A stretch of DNA of 64,000 bases, from the NCBI RefSeq assembly GCF_004916975.1, contig NZ_STGQ01000001.1, positions 582,993 to 646,992 on the forward strand, given 5' to 3'. Source of the DNA: Paenibacillus dokdonensis. GTDB taxonomy: Bacteria; Bacillota; Bacilli; Paenibacillales; Paenibacillaceae. Shown piece after piece: positions 53,935-61,661 of this stretch (position 1 is its first letter; each line of letters starts with the position of its first letter). A program made the position numbers and the translations under genes. A model generated the notes under the pieces. The model did no database searches and was not told where the DNA came from. It saw nothing but the letters and a program-made list of their open reading frames with translations.

Positions 53935-54927
53935 ATGATTAAACATAAGAGAAAACGGGCGCTCTTATTGGCTTTGCCCGCGCTGCTGATGAGCTTTATG
54001 CTGTCCGTTCCGGCCCAGACAACGTCGGCGCAGAGCGGTCCTTTCGTTTCTGAAATTATCGTGCGGACGGTCGCTAATTTTAAGAACCATAATGAAGTCG
54101 TCAGTTTTGTGAACAATGCTGCCAAGCGCAGCATTTCTGTCATTAATCTGAGCGTGAAACAGGATGAGGATGATGAAGTCCCGTCAGGTTATGTATTTTA
54201 TAAGAGCAAAATCGCTCCGATCGCTTCCGGATACTCCAATTTTGACGCGGTCAAGGATGTCATCACCGAAGCGCATAAACAGAACATTCAAGTAAGGGCC
54301 TGGATTCCGCAGTTCCATGATAGAGCAGCCTTTGACAAGAATAGTGATTGGCAAATGCGTTCCCTTGTCAACGGTAAGGTAAAGCCTTTTACAGGGTCCA
54401 ATGGCAGTGAATACTTCGTGAATCCGCTTCATCCGGATGTGCAGGCATATGAGCGTTCCATCATAAAGGAGGTTGCCACGAACTATGATGTCGACGGGAT
54501 TGTGCTCGACTGGATCCGCTTCGATGATTACAACATGGATATGGGCAGCTATACCAGAACGCAGTACAAAAACACATACGGCTATGACCCGATCACGATT
54601 AATTTTAATACAGATAATGCAAAGCGTAAGGAATGGAATGAATGGAGAACGACTAAGCTCGGAGAATATGTTCGCGATGTGAGAAGTGATTTGAATGGTA
54701 TTACACCGGGACTTTTTTTCGGAGCCTATATTTTACCGCCTGAGTTTGTGGAATGCGGACAGGATGTTGCGAAATTCATGCCTTATATGGACTTCATCTC
54801 ACCGATGGCTTATTTTGATGATTGGGAATTCCCTCAAAGCTGGGTATATGATGGCGATGGCATATTGAGCCAGACCCGGCAGAAAATTGGCAGCGCCGAA
54901 ATCATTGCAGCTTTGGACACAGACTGA
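53935..54927 (+). CDS. Exported GHL10-like putative glycosidase, cut short by an in-frame TGA (330 aa)
   Basis: A secreted protein with a TIM-barrel GHL10-type domain (glycosyl hydrolase-like 10, the DigH-like group), possibly acting on peptidoglycan or another polysaccharide. The signal peptide ends near TTSAQS. The family hallmark DGIVLDWIRFDDYN and MDFISPMAYFDDW are present, as are HKQNIQVRAWI and FVNPLHPDVQAYE. Translation stops at TGA 54925-54927 after IIAALDTD, but the same frame continues for 44 more sensible codons. A Trp codon (TGG) at this spot would fit, so this looks like a recent nonsense mutation. GAGGTGG precedes ATG 53935. It follows the YesM kinase gene closely. Confidence 0.8.
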   Translation: MIKHKRKRALLLALPALLMSFMLSVPAQTTSAQSGPFVSEIIVRTVANFKNHNEVVSFVNNAAKRSISVINLSVKQDEDDEVPSGYVFYKSKIAPIASGYSNFDAVKDVITEAHKQNIQVRAWIPQFHDRAAFDKNSDWQMRSLVNGKVKPFTGSNGSEYFVNPLHPDVQAYERSIIKEVATNYDVDGIVLDWIRFDDYNMDMGSYTRTQYKNTYGYDPITINFNTDNAKRKEWNEWRTTKLGEYVRDVRSDLNGITPGLFFGAYILPPEFVECGQDVAKFMPYMDFISPMAYFDDWEFPQSWVYDGDGILSQTRQKIGSAEIIAALDTD

Positions 54928-55062
54928 ACCGATGCGCAATATCATAATGTGCAGCAGGGAATCCGCTCGAATTTCCCTGACATCTCGAATCTCGCATTTT
55001 TCGTTTATGGAAAATGGACTGATAACGAGATGAAGAAGATCAATACCCGCGCAAACTGGTAG
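54928..55062 (+). pseudogene. Separated C-terminal end of the GHL10-like protein
   Basis: In the same frame as the preceding gene, this reads TDAQYHNVQQGIRSNFPD followed by ISNLAFFVYGKWTDNEMKKI and ends at TAG 55060-55062. It has the style of a barrel's last strand and helix and no start codon or ribosome site of its own. Confidence 0.7.
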
Positions 55063-55073
55063 AGAAGTCATGA

Positions 55074-55106
55074 AGCCGTCCGCCCTTACGGGGCGGGCGT
55101 TTTTGT
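55074..55106 (+). terminator. Terminator after the GHL10-like gene
   Basis: A GC-rich stem (GTCCGCCC/GGGGCGGGC) followed by GTTTTTG lies just after the TAG that would close the full-length gene, which supports that TAG as the original end. Confidence 0.82.
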
Positions 55107-55239
55107 TGCTGTACAAGAGCTGGATTTGAATGCGACAGCGAAAATCTATTATACTGGACATCATACCATCATCTTTTTGGTAGAAATATTGACATTGTAT
55201 GAGCATTTACTGCAAGGAGAGGAGAAGATTATTATTTCT

Positions 55240-55824
55240 TTGTTATCATGGGATTACTCGTTGTTTAGCTGGATCAATAACGCAGCGGGCAATCATCCGG
55301 CCATCGACGCGATCATGCGTTTCTTGTCCAAGGACGCGGAATATTTATTTTATCTGGCCGTTATTGTGTATTGGTTTACCCGGAAGAGGGAGAACCGGAA
55401 GATGGTTGTGCAGGCTCTGGCCTCCGCTTGTCTTGCCTTTGTGATTGGAACTATTCTCAGCCATCTGTTCTATCGGGATCGTCCTTTTGTTGCCCATCAG
55501 GTTCACCAGATGATTGAGCATGCGGCCAACGCTTCGTTTCCGAGTGACCATTCGATTGGTTCTTTTGTGATTGCGTTCTCGATTTTTCTGTTCCGTAAAA
55601 AGGATGGAGTTGTCTGGATGCTGCTCGCGGCTTTGATTGCCTTTTCACGGATTTGGAACGGAGTCCATTATCCAACCGATGTTCTGAGCGGCGCGATTCT
55701 CGGTATTTTTTCGTCCGTGGTGGTTTATCAGCTGTTCACGAAGCTTGCATGGCCGCGGAAAATGCTGTCCGGTGCTATCAATATATATGAGAGCTTGGAA
55801 TTCCGCATCTGGCGCAAATCATAG
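55240..55824 (+). CDS. bcrC: BcrC-like undecaprenyl-diphosphatase, PAP2 family (about 194 aa)
   Basis: A membrane phosphatase that would recycle undecaprenyl diphosphate to the monophosphate carrier for cell-wall synthesis, and may confer bacitracin resistance. PAP2 signatures are complete: YRDRPFVAH (motif 1), FPSDHS (motif 2) and SRIWNGVHYPTD (motif 3). About five spans are visible. The pattern matches Bacillus BcrC. The start is unclear. AAGGAGAGGAG at 55214-55224 is followed in frame by three ATT codons (55228-55236) and TTG 55240. I give TTG, but an ATT start would be better spaced. Confidence 0.88.
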   Translation: MLSWDYSLFSWINNAAGNHPAIDAIMRFLSKDAEYLFYLAVIVYWFTRKRENRKMVVQALASACLAFVIGTILSHLFYRDRPFVAHQVHQMIEHAANASFPSDHSIGSFVIAFSIFLFRKKDGVVWMLLAALIAFSRIWNGVHYPTDVLSGAILGIFSSVVVYQLFTKLAWPRKMLSGAINIYESLEFRIWRKS

Positions 55825-55828
55825 ACCA

Positions 55829-55852
55829 AAAATAGCCTATTTTGGCTTTTTT
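55829..55852 (+). terminator. Terminator after bcrC
   Basis: A short AAATAGCC/GGCTTTTTT hairpin with a T-run lies just after the stop. Confidence 0.7.
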
Positions 55853-55926
55853 ACGAGAATTTTGAAACATTTATTTCCTGAAATGCGTCTATTCTACAAA
55901 AGCATCGCTATGGGGGAAATTAAACG

Positions 55927-57081
55927 ATGGAGCAAGCATCACTGCCAAAGAGATCCACGGTAAGGCAGCAAAAGAGTACTCAACCCGTTAAAAACAAGAA
56001 GCGTAAAAAACGTAAAAAGGGCTTGGGATGGTTCTTTTCCAGGCTGATCTGGACCATGCTTATTGTGGGAATGATAGGGGCAGGCTGGTTTTTTCTGACA
56101 CCGTCCGGCAACCAATACCGTTTTCTAGCAGCGGATACATTAATAACGACTCAGCATCGTTATTTGGCTAAATATATTATCGGGCAAGCCGAGCTCGACC
56201 GCAGGGTCGCAGAATATAATAAACGGTTTGAATCCATGGGCGAGGAGAAGGATACCCATCAGATTCAGCTTCCGGCTCCGACGCAGACTTCTTCTGAAAC
56301 CTCTGAAACGAAGAAGCAGCTCGTCGAAGTGGAGGAGATTTCGGGCAAAGGCTATCATGGATACGTAATGACGGTTAATGATCCGACGAAAATTCGCCTT
56401 GGCGTGCCTCAGGCCCGCGGCAAGGGCGAAAAGGTCTCCAGCATGGTGAAGCGAACCGGAGCCATTGCCGGAGTCAACGGAGGCGGTTTTGCCGATCCGA
56501 ACTGGAAAGGAAACGGCTTTAAGCCCATTGGTATTGTCATCTCCCAAGGGAAGCTGTATTACAACGGTCTGGGCAATAACTCATCGACTCAGGTTGTCGG
56601 GATTGATAAGACCGGTAAAATGATTGCCGGCCACTATTCCCTGAAAGATTTGAACAATATGGGAGTTAAAGAGGCTGTTACGTTTCAGCCGCGTATTATC
56701 GTTAACGGCAAAGGCTTGATCAAGAATGCCAGCGAGGGCTGGGGCATTGCACCGCGGACGGCCATGGGTCAGCGGGCGGATGGTGCCATTCTGTTCGTCG
56801 TGATCGACGGCCGCCAGCCAACTTATAGTATCGGGGCGAATCTGTATGACGTCCAGCAAATCATGCTGAAGCATGGTGCCGTCATTGCTGCCAATCTCGA
56901 CGGTGGATCATCTACGGTGCTTGTGAAGAACAATGAAATCCTCAATAAGCCTTCCTCCGAATATGGGGAGCGTTATCTGCCGACGGCGTTTCTTGTATTT
57001 GAAAATCCGGAAGAAGCGAATATTCCCAATGTCTGGGCGGGGTTGAATCCAAAGGATATCGATCCGGGCAAGAAGAAATAA
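55927..57081 (+). CDS. Phosphodiester glycosidase (NAGPA/DUF2233) family protein (384 aa)
   Basis: A membrane-anchored extracellular protein. A very basic cytoplasmic N-terminus (KNKKRKKRKKG) is followed by one span (about 36-58) and an outside domain. The NAGPA domain (about 170-370) has AIAGVNGGGF, FKPIGIVISQGKLYYN, RTAMGQ, VIDGR, and the signature IAANLDGGSSTVLV. Relatives cleave sugar phosphodiesters, and in Bacillus YoeB-neighbouring and teichoic acid contexts a wall role is suspected; for this protein that is inference. No strong ribosome site is visible beyond GGGGGAAAT before ATG 55927. Confidence 0.87.
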   Translation: MEQASLPKRSTVRQQKSTQPVKNKKRKKRKKGLGWFFSRLIWTMLIVGMIGAGWFFLTPSGNQYRFLAADTLITTQHRYLAKYIIGQAELDRRVAEYNKRFESMGEEKDTHQIQLPAPTQTSSETSETKKQLVEVEEISGKGYHGYVMTVNDPTKIRLGVPQARGKGEKVSSMVKRTGAIAGVNGGGFADPNWKGNGFKPIGIVISQGKLYYNGLGNNSSTQVVGIDKTGKMIAGHYSLKDLNNMGVKEAVTFQPRIIVNGKGLIKNASEGWGIAPRTAMGQRADGAILFVVIDGRQPTYSIGANLYDVQQIMLKHGAVIAANLDGGSSTVLVKNNEILNKPSSEYGERYLPTAFLVFENPEEANIPNVWAGLNPKDIDPGKKK

Positions 57082-57122
57082 AAGCAAAGGACAGCCGTTA
57101 TGGCTGTCCTTTGCTTTTTTAT
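57082..57122. terminator. Terminator after the NAGPA-family gene
   Basis: AGCAAAGGACAGCC and GGCTGTCCTTTGCT form a perfect 14-bp stem with a 5-nt loop and a T-run. Confidence 0.93.
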
Positions 57123-57181
57123 AAGCATATATGTCGAGCTCTGCTAAAGAGTCTTCGGATCAGAAAAAAATAAAAATAGCT

Positions 57182-58033
57182 TTATGCTTTCTTGCAGTAC
57201 ATGATGCCGATGGTCTTGGGACCACAGTGGCTGGATATAACGCAGCCTGCGGTTGAAATAGCCACTTCACCCGCATTGGTATTTTCCTGAAGCAACTTTT
57301 GCAGATATTTGGCTTCATCCTCAGCAAAGGAATGGACGACAATGATCAGATCATTATCCATCAGGTCGTTTTTCTCGAGGGCATTCTGAAGCATCTGATT
57401 CATTGCTTTCTCTTTTTTGCCCCGTACTTTGTAGGCAGGTGTCATCTTCCCGTCAATAACCTTAATGACCGGGCGGATATTTAGTAGACTTCCCAGCAAA
57501 TTCTGTACGCCGGAACAGCGTCCGCCTTTATAAAGGTATTCGAGCGTGTCGATAACAAACTCCGTTTCAACCTGTGGACGAACGGTCTCCAGCATGCTGA
57601 CAATCGAATCTAAGCCCTTGCCTTCACTGGCGGCATGAACTGCTTTCATGACAAGCAGACCTATAGCGCTTGACAGGTTGCGGGAATCGACGACACGAAT
57701 TGAAGCATCCGGATACTCAGCTGCAGCAATCAACGCATTTTGGTAGGTAGCGGATAGCTCAGAGGACAAGCTGATGTACAAAATTGAATCTCCCTGCAGG
57801 ACATGTGGCTCAAATGCAGCCATAAAATCCGCGGGAGAAGGGGCAGCCGTCTTAGGCAGGCTTCCGTTTTGGGCTACTCGTTCATACAGCTCGGCCGTTG
57901 TGATATCTACTCCGTCTCGCAGCTGCTCGTCCCCAAACACGACATACAGCGGAATGACTCCGATCTCATACCGGTCGACCCATTGTTTCGGCAGATCGCT
58001 GGTGCTGTCCGTGAAAACTTTAAGATTTGGCAT
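57182..58033 (-). CDS. DegV family fatty-acid-binding protein, copy 1 (283 aa)
   Basis: A DegV/FakB-type protein. Members bind a fatty acid and present it to the kinase FakA for phosphorylation. Typical motifs are FTDSTSDLP, IPLYVVFGDE, TAAPSPADF, YISLSSELSATYQNA, TLEYLYKGGRCSG and the C-terminal ISSHCGPKTIGI. AAGGGAG lies 6 nt before ATG 58033; ATG 58039 directly abuts it. The protein is very similar along its whole length to the one encoded 211 nt upstream, so the two arose by tandem duplication. No fakA-type kinase gene is in the window. Confidence 0.93.
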   Translation of the reverse strand: MPNLKVFTDSTSDLPKQWVDRYEIGVIPLYVVFGDEQLRDGVDITTAELYERVAQNGSLPKTAAPSPADFMAAFEPHVLQGDSILYISLSSELSATYQNALIAAAEYPDASIRVVDSRNLSSAIGLLVMKAVHAASEGKGLDSIVSMLETVRPQVETEFVIDTLEYLYKGGRCSGVQNLLGSLLNIRPVIKVIDGKMTPAYKVRGKKEKAMNQMLQNALEKNDLMDNDLIIVVHSFAEDEAKYLQKLLQENTNAGEVAISTAGCVISSHCGPKTIGIMYCKKA

Positions 58034-58244
58034 GAACATCTCCCTTAAACGTATGTTGCTTTTAGGTCAGAATGTATTCGTTCTGATTGGATATTACTTT
58101 AATGGATATTTAATTTTCTGACAAGCGGGAAAATGGAAGGGGCACTCTCCATTTATAAAAGAAAAACAGCCCGCATGAGTCCATCGTACAAGGTGTACGA
58201 GTCTTCATGAAGGCTGACGATCCATATGTTTTTTTTCGCTAGAG

Positions 58245-59096
58245 CTATTCCTTTTTCACGTACAATATACCGATCGTTTTTGCTCCGCAGTGGGAGGAGA
58301 TAACGCAGCCGGCATCCGAGATAGCCACCTCGCGGGCACCGGTTTTTTCTTCTAGAATGTGTTTTAGCTTTCGGGCATCCTCTTCAGCCAGGGAATGGGT
58401 TACAAAGATAAGATCGTCGTCCATGTGATCCCGCTTTTCCAGGGCGTTGCTCAGCATTTGCTCCAGTGCCTTTTCCCTCTTGCCGCGGACCTTATAGGCC
58501 GGAGTCATTTTGCCGTCGATCACTTTAATGACCGGGCGGATTTTGAGCAGGCTGCCGACGAGATTTTGCATGCCTGAGCAGCGTCCGCCCTTATACAGAT
58601 AGTCCAGGGAGTCGATGACGAATTCCGTTTCAACGAGCGGCTTGATATGCTCAATCAAAGCAGCGATTTCCTGTGGAGACATTCCTTGCTCAGCTGCCTT
58701 GACGGCTTTCATGACCTGAAGTCCGATCCCCGTGGATAAGTTCAGTGAATCGATTACCGTGACTTTTCCTTTCGGAAATTCTTCCGCGGCAATCACGGCA
58801 TTCTGATATGTGGAGGAAAGCTCCGACGACAGGCTGATGTATACGATATCCCGGCCTTCTTCTATAAAAGGGGAAAAGGCTTGAATGAAGTCCGCTGGTG
58901 AAGGTGCGGCAGTTTTCGGCAGGCTGCCTGTTTTGTCCACTTCAGCATATAGCTGCGGAGTTGTGATATCCAATCCATCCTTGTAGGTCTGATCGCCAAA
59001 GGTTACATATAAAGGGATAAGTCCAATGTCATAATCCCGAAGCCATTCCCTGGGCAAATCGCAGGTGCTGTCGGCAAAAACTTTAACCTTGGACAT
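58245..59096 (-). CDS. DegV family fatty-acid-binding protein, copy 2 (283 aa)
   Basis: The paralogue of the preceding protein with the same motifs (FADSTCDLP, TAAPSPADF, SLDYLYKGGRCSG, ISSHCGAKTIGI). Differences gather in the middle helices, which in FakB proteins line the fatty-acid pocket, so the two copies may differ in fatty-acid preference, as FakB1 and FakB2 do in Staphylococcus. AAGGGGAT precedes ATG 59096. The DUF4190 gene ends 2 nt upstream, so the three genes may share a transcript. Confidence 0.93.
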   Translation of the reverse strand: MSKVKVFADSTCDLPREWLRDYDIGLIPLYVTFGDQTYKDGLDITTPQLYAEVDKTGSLPKTAAPSPADFIQAFSPFIEEGRDIVYISLSSELSSTYQNAVIAAEEFPKGKVTVIDSLNLSTGIGLQVMKAVKAAEQGMSPQEIAALIEHIKPLVETEFVIDSLDYLYKGGRCSGMQNLVGSLLKIRPVIKVIDGKMTPAYKVRGKREKALEQMLSNALEKRDHMDDDLIFVTHSLAEEDARKLKHILEEKTGAREVAISDAGCVISSHCGAKTIGILYVKKE

Positions 59097-59098
59097 AT

Positions 59099-59482
59099 CT
59101 ATCCCCTTCCGGCTCTAAGCATCAGAATGACAAACATCAGACCAAAGCTTAAAATAATTACTGTATTCAGAGCTAGTCCAAGGATCGCGAAGATTTTTTT
59201 GCGGTTTCGGAGTACTGTGCCGATAATTCCCAGGACAATGCCAATTATATTGGCGGCGAACAGTCCGATCAGAATGATGGTAATAATCGTGACGCCAGTC
59301 GTCGAGCTATCCGACCATGAAAGGCCTTCTCCATCTAGACTGGAAGAAAATATGGCTCCCATCGCACCCACACTAATGATATAAGCCAGCATGGATACGA
59401 GACTGATAATAAATGAAGCAATCCCGGGGCCGGAGTGTCGCTTAATCTGCGGCGGATGCTGGGGAGGCTGTTGTGATTCCAT
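59099..59482 (-). CDS. DUF4190-like small membrane protein (127 aa)
   Basis: A short Pro/Gln/His-rich cytoplasmic N-terminus (SQQPPQHPPQIKRHSGPG) precedes three hydrophobic segments (about 24-48, 65-90 and 97-121). GIASFIISLVSML and IIGIVLGIIGTVLRNRKKIFAILGLALNTV match the DUF4190 pattern. The function is unknown. AAGGAGAG lies upstream of ATG 59482. Its stop is 2 nt from the second degV gene. Confidence 0.8.
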   Translation of the reverse strand: MESQQPPQHPPQIKRHSGPGIASFIISLVSMLAYIISVGAMGAIFSSSLDGEGLSWSDSSTTGVTIITIILIGLFAANIIGIVLGIIGTVLRNRKKIFAILGLALNTVIILSFGLMFVILMLRAGRG

Positions 59483-59565
59483 GGTTATGTCTCTCCTTAC
59501 AAAATGAAATATGTATGGTTATTACTCTTCCATATTATGAATCAAAAATCAAGCTGAATGGATGC

Positions 59566-59593
59566 TTCTTAAAGCGTTCACAGAGCGTTCACA
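59566..59593 (+). promoter_or_regulatory. Candidate PhoP box (three TT-C-ACA-type repeats)
   Basis: TTCTTA, TTCACA and TTCACA occur as direct repeats with exactly 5 nt between units, giving the 11-nt period of Bacillus PhoP-binding sites (TTAACA-type units). They lie 82 nt before the DUF423 gene and 84 nt before the divergent DUF4190 gene, so either could be the target. Confidence 0.45.
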
Positions 59594-59674
59594 GTGGAAA
59601 ATGATATACTGTATAGGGTAATATGATTGTCAGAATAGACAAAACGAGATGACAGGATAAGGAGTGATAAAGTC

Positions 59675-60055
59675 TTGCAGCGTAAATTTATGATTATTGG
59701 TGCATTGATGGCCATGCTTTCCGTGGCGATCGGTGCTTTTGGAGCCCATTTACTAGAGCCGATTGTTGGCGAGTCATCGATGAAGGTGTATGAAACCGGC
59801 GTTCAGTACCATATGGTGCATGCACTCGGAATCATATTCGTTGCCGTTGCTGCCGGATTCTGGGGAGATTCGCGGAAACTGGCCTGGGCTGGCTGGCTCT
59901 TGTTCGCCGGTATTATTTTGTTCTCAGGCAGTTTATATCTGTTGGCCATTACGGGAATCAAGCCTTTAGGTATTATTACCCCGTTTGGCGGCGTGGCTTT
60001 CATGATCGGCTGGATTTGCCTAATGGCTGAAGCCATTTCAAAAAAGAAAAAGTAA
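59675..60055 (+). CDS. DUF423 membrane protein, YwdK-like (126 aa)
   Basis: A small four-span membrane protein of the DUF423 family, function unknown. The opening IGALMAMLSVAIGAFGAHLLEP, then TGVQYHMVHALGII and SGSLYLLAITG, are the family's standard stretches, and 126 residues is normal. The start is TTG 59675 with AAGGAGTG 9 nt upstream. Confidence 0.92.
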   Translation: MQRKFMIIGALMAMLSVAIGAFGAHLLEPIVGESSMKVYETGVQYHMVHALGIIFVAVAAGFWGDSRKLAWAGWLLFAGIILFSGSLYLLAITGIKPLGIITPFGGVAFMIGWICLMAEAISKKKK

Positions 60056-60062
60056 TCATTAA

Positions 60063-60103
60063 AAAGCCCTTGCCTGTCCTTTTACCGGACGACAAGGGCT
60101 TTG
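60063..60103. terminator. Bidirectional terminator
   Basis: AAAGCCCTTG and CAAGGGCTTT pair over 10 bp with an additional GTCC/GGAC inner stem, between the converging DUF423 gene and the 180-residue hypothetical gene. Confidence 0.85.
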
Positions 60104-60109
60104 ATCGTA

Positions 60110-60652
60110 TTAAACGACTTCAATGATTTCATTAAGCTTGAATGAATATACCTGCTTCTCATCCACATGATAAACGTTCAGCAGCTGATTGATTTCGTCG
60201 AAATTCAAAATACGACAGGGCATGCTGGTTGGTTGTCCGCCGCGGGTTGCTGTCAAACGGATCAGCCGGTTATCATGAATGCAGTCCGTGATCCATTCAT
60301 GCAGCTGGGAGCTGTATTCAGTGGTGTTCATCTTTTTCTCAGCGGGGGAGCTGGTGCTTGCGGCCGGTTGTTCGGTCTTTGCCTTGAGTTTAGTTCTATA
60401 ATCAGATAAAGGCGATGGCGTTACCGTAGAAGCGCCCGATTTGTTAATTAGAGATTTCCGTTTAACCTGCAGCATGGACTCGATAAGCTGTCCAAGTTCC
60501 ATTCCTGATTTAATCCGGAAATCAGCGATGTTTTCATTTTCATTCAGCATTTCAATTATAGCCTGCAGAGCGAGTGCGTTCGAGCGGCTTTTAACCAGAA
60601 TATCTACATTAAATAAATATCCTGACTCTTCATTAGATTGTTTGTTTTCCAT
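60110..60652 (-). CDS. Hypothetical protein (180 aa)
   Basis: A protein I do not recognise. It has an N-terminal alpha/beta-looking region (about 10-65; YLFNVDILVKSRSNALALQA), a Ser/Thr/Pro/Lys-rich linker (about 70-110), and a C-terminal region (about 112-180) beginning LHEWITDCIHDNRLIRLTAT and continuing MPCRILNFDEINQLLNVYHV. The last part looks like a small beta barrel of SH3 or Sm-like type. No signal peptide, membrane span or catalytic motif is visible. GGGGGAT lies upstream of the ATG. It stands alone between a terminator and the divergent yunC-like gene. Confidence 0.7.
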   Translation of the reverse strand: MENKQSNEESGYLFNVDILVKSRSNALALQAIIEMLNENENIADFRIKSGMELGQLIESMLQVKRKSLINKSGASTVTPSPLSDYRTKLKAKTEQPAASTSSPAEKKMNTTEYSSQLHEWITDCIHDNRLIRLTATRGGQPTSMPCRILNFDEINQLLNVYHVDEKQVYSFKLNEIIEVV

Positions 60653-60867
60653 AAATCCCCCAGCCTATAACATGTGCAAAAAAATAAGTCTTGAACTTTA
60701 TAAATCATATCATGAACATGTAATGCTGGATAGTCCTAATGTCGGAGTGAAGCATATCTTTATTCCTAGAAAAAGGTTCTATTTTTATCCCTTATTTCAT
60801 ACACACTGAGCCCCTAGAAGGAATACACATAATCTGAACACTTTATCCAAAGAGGAGGTGTGAGCCC

Positions 60868-61170
60868 ATGGTGACTATGGAGCCCATTCCGGTTGGAGAA
60901 CATACGCTTGTCGGAGTAGAGGTAAAGCTGCCCAAGACTACATTACTGACAATCAGTACCTCGCGCGGGTATATCATGTGCGGGGCGCTTGATGTAGGAC
61001 TTTTGAATGACCGCCTGGGCGACCGTAAAATCATTGCCGGCAGGGCGGTAGGCGTAAAGACACTGAAGGAACTGCTGGAGGCGCCGCTCGAATCTGTAAC
61101 TACGGAAGCAGCCGTCCTTGGAATTACCCCGGGAATGCCCGGATATGAAGCACTTCTTAAAATGCTGTAG
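60868..61170 (+). CDS. yunC: YunC-like DUF1805 protein (100 aa)
   Basis: A small cytoplasmic protein of the DUF1805 family, function unknown. VEVKLPKTTLLTISTSRGYIMCGALDV and LNDRLGDRKIIAGRAVGVKT are the family's core, and the length (about 100) is normal. AGAGGAGGTG lies about 8 nt before ATG 60868. It is followed by a perfect terminator hairpin. Confidence 0.9.
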   Translation: MVTMEPIPVGEHTLVGVEVKLPKTTLLTISTSRGYIMCGALDVGLLNDRLGDRKIIAGRAVGVKTLKELLEAPLESVTTEAAVLGITPGMPGYEALLKML

Positions 61171-61222
61171 TTGGCTCTAGATGGACATATGATTGAGCCT
61201 GCTTTTTTCAACAGAACCTCGC

Positions 61223-61250
61223 AAACCCAGTCCCTGCAGGGACTGGGTTT
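61223..61250 (+). terminator. Terminator after the yunC-like gene
   Basis: AAACCCAGTCCCTG is followed directly by its complement, a perfect palindromic hairpin, then TTTCTTCC. Confidence 0.8.
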
Positions 61251-61300
61251 CTTCCAGTTAAATCATAGAACAGCTTTTTGGAATGATGAAAAACAAGAGC

Positions 61301-61444
61301 CTTCGCATAAGGCTAAGCTTGTTTGACAATGATACTTTTATCACTGCTGCTGTGTTCTGTAATATGGAATACTAAATTCAGATTGCAATCGCCAATTTCC
61401 TGATCGCTCAGCTTTGTATCTGCCGGAAAACGACCAGGGTTGTA
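61301..61444 (-). pseudogene. mtnK: Remnant of 5-methylthioribose kinase (mtnK)
   Basis: On the minus strand this reads NPGRFPADTKLSDQEIGDCN then LNLVFHITEHSSSDKSIIVKQA, a stop (TAG, 61313-61315), and PYAK. It lines up with the N-terminal lobe of MtnK (LxxQEIGDGNLNxVFHI...IIKQA-PYAKVVGE in Bacillus). The expected Leu codon has become TAG, homology ends after PYAK, and the rest of the kinase is absent. The fragment has no convincing start or ribosome site. MtnK works in methionine salvage. The rest of this roughly 490-nt gap holds only the yunC-like terminator (61223-61250) and AT-rich sequence up to dps. Confidence 0.7.
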
Positions 61445-61661
61445 ACACCCATAGGTTGAAGTTATTCACTCTTATGTCACATGTATGGATTTCCATGAAG
61501 ATTGGGATGCGTTTTTGTTTCGTACCAAGGTGTACAGGGTAAAATATAAACAGAGCCCCTGAGGCGGTTAAGACCGCTGATTGAAGCCACTTAATGCATA
61601 ATTTCAGAGCGGTCTACAGAAGGCCGGTTCTTACTATTAGAGAAAAGGAAGGGATTAAACA

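Noticed and set aside
61500-61660. Possible PerR box before dps
   Set aside because: No stretch close to the TTATAATnATTATAA consensus was found.
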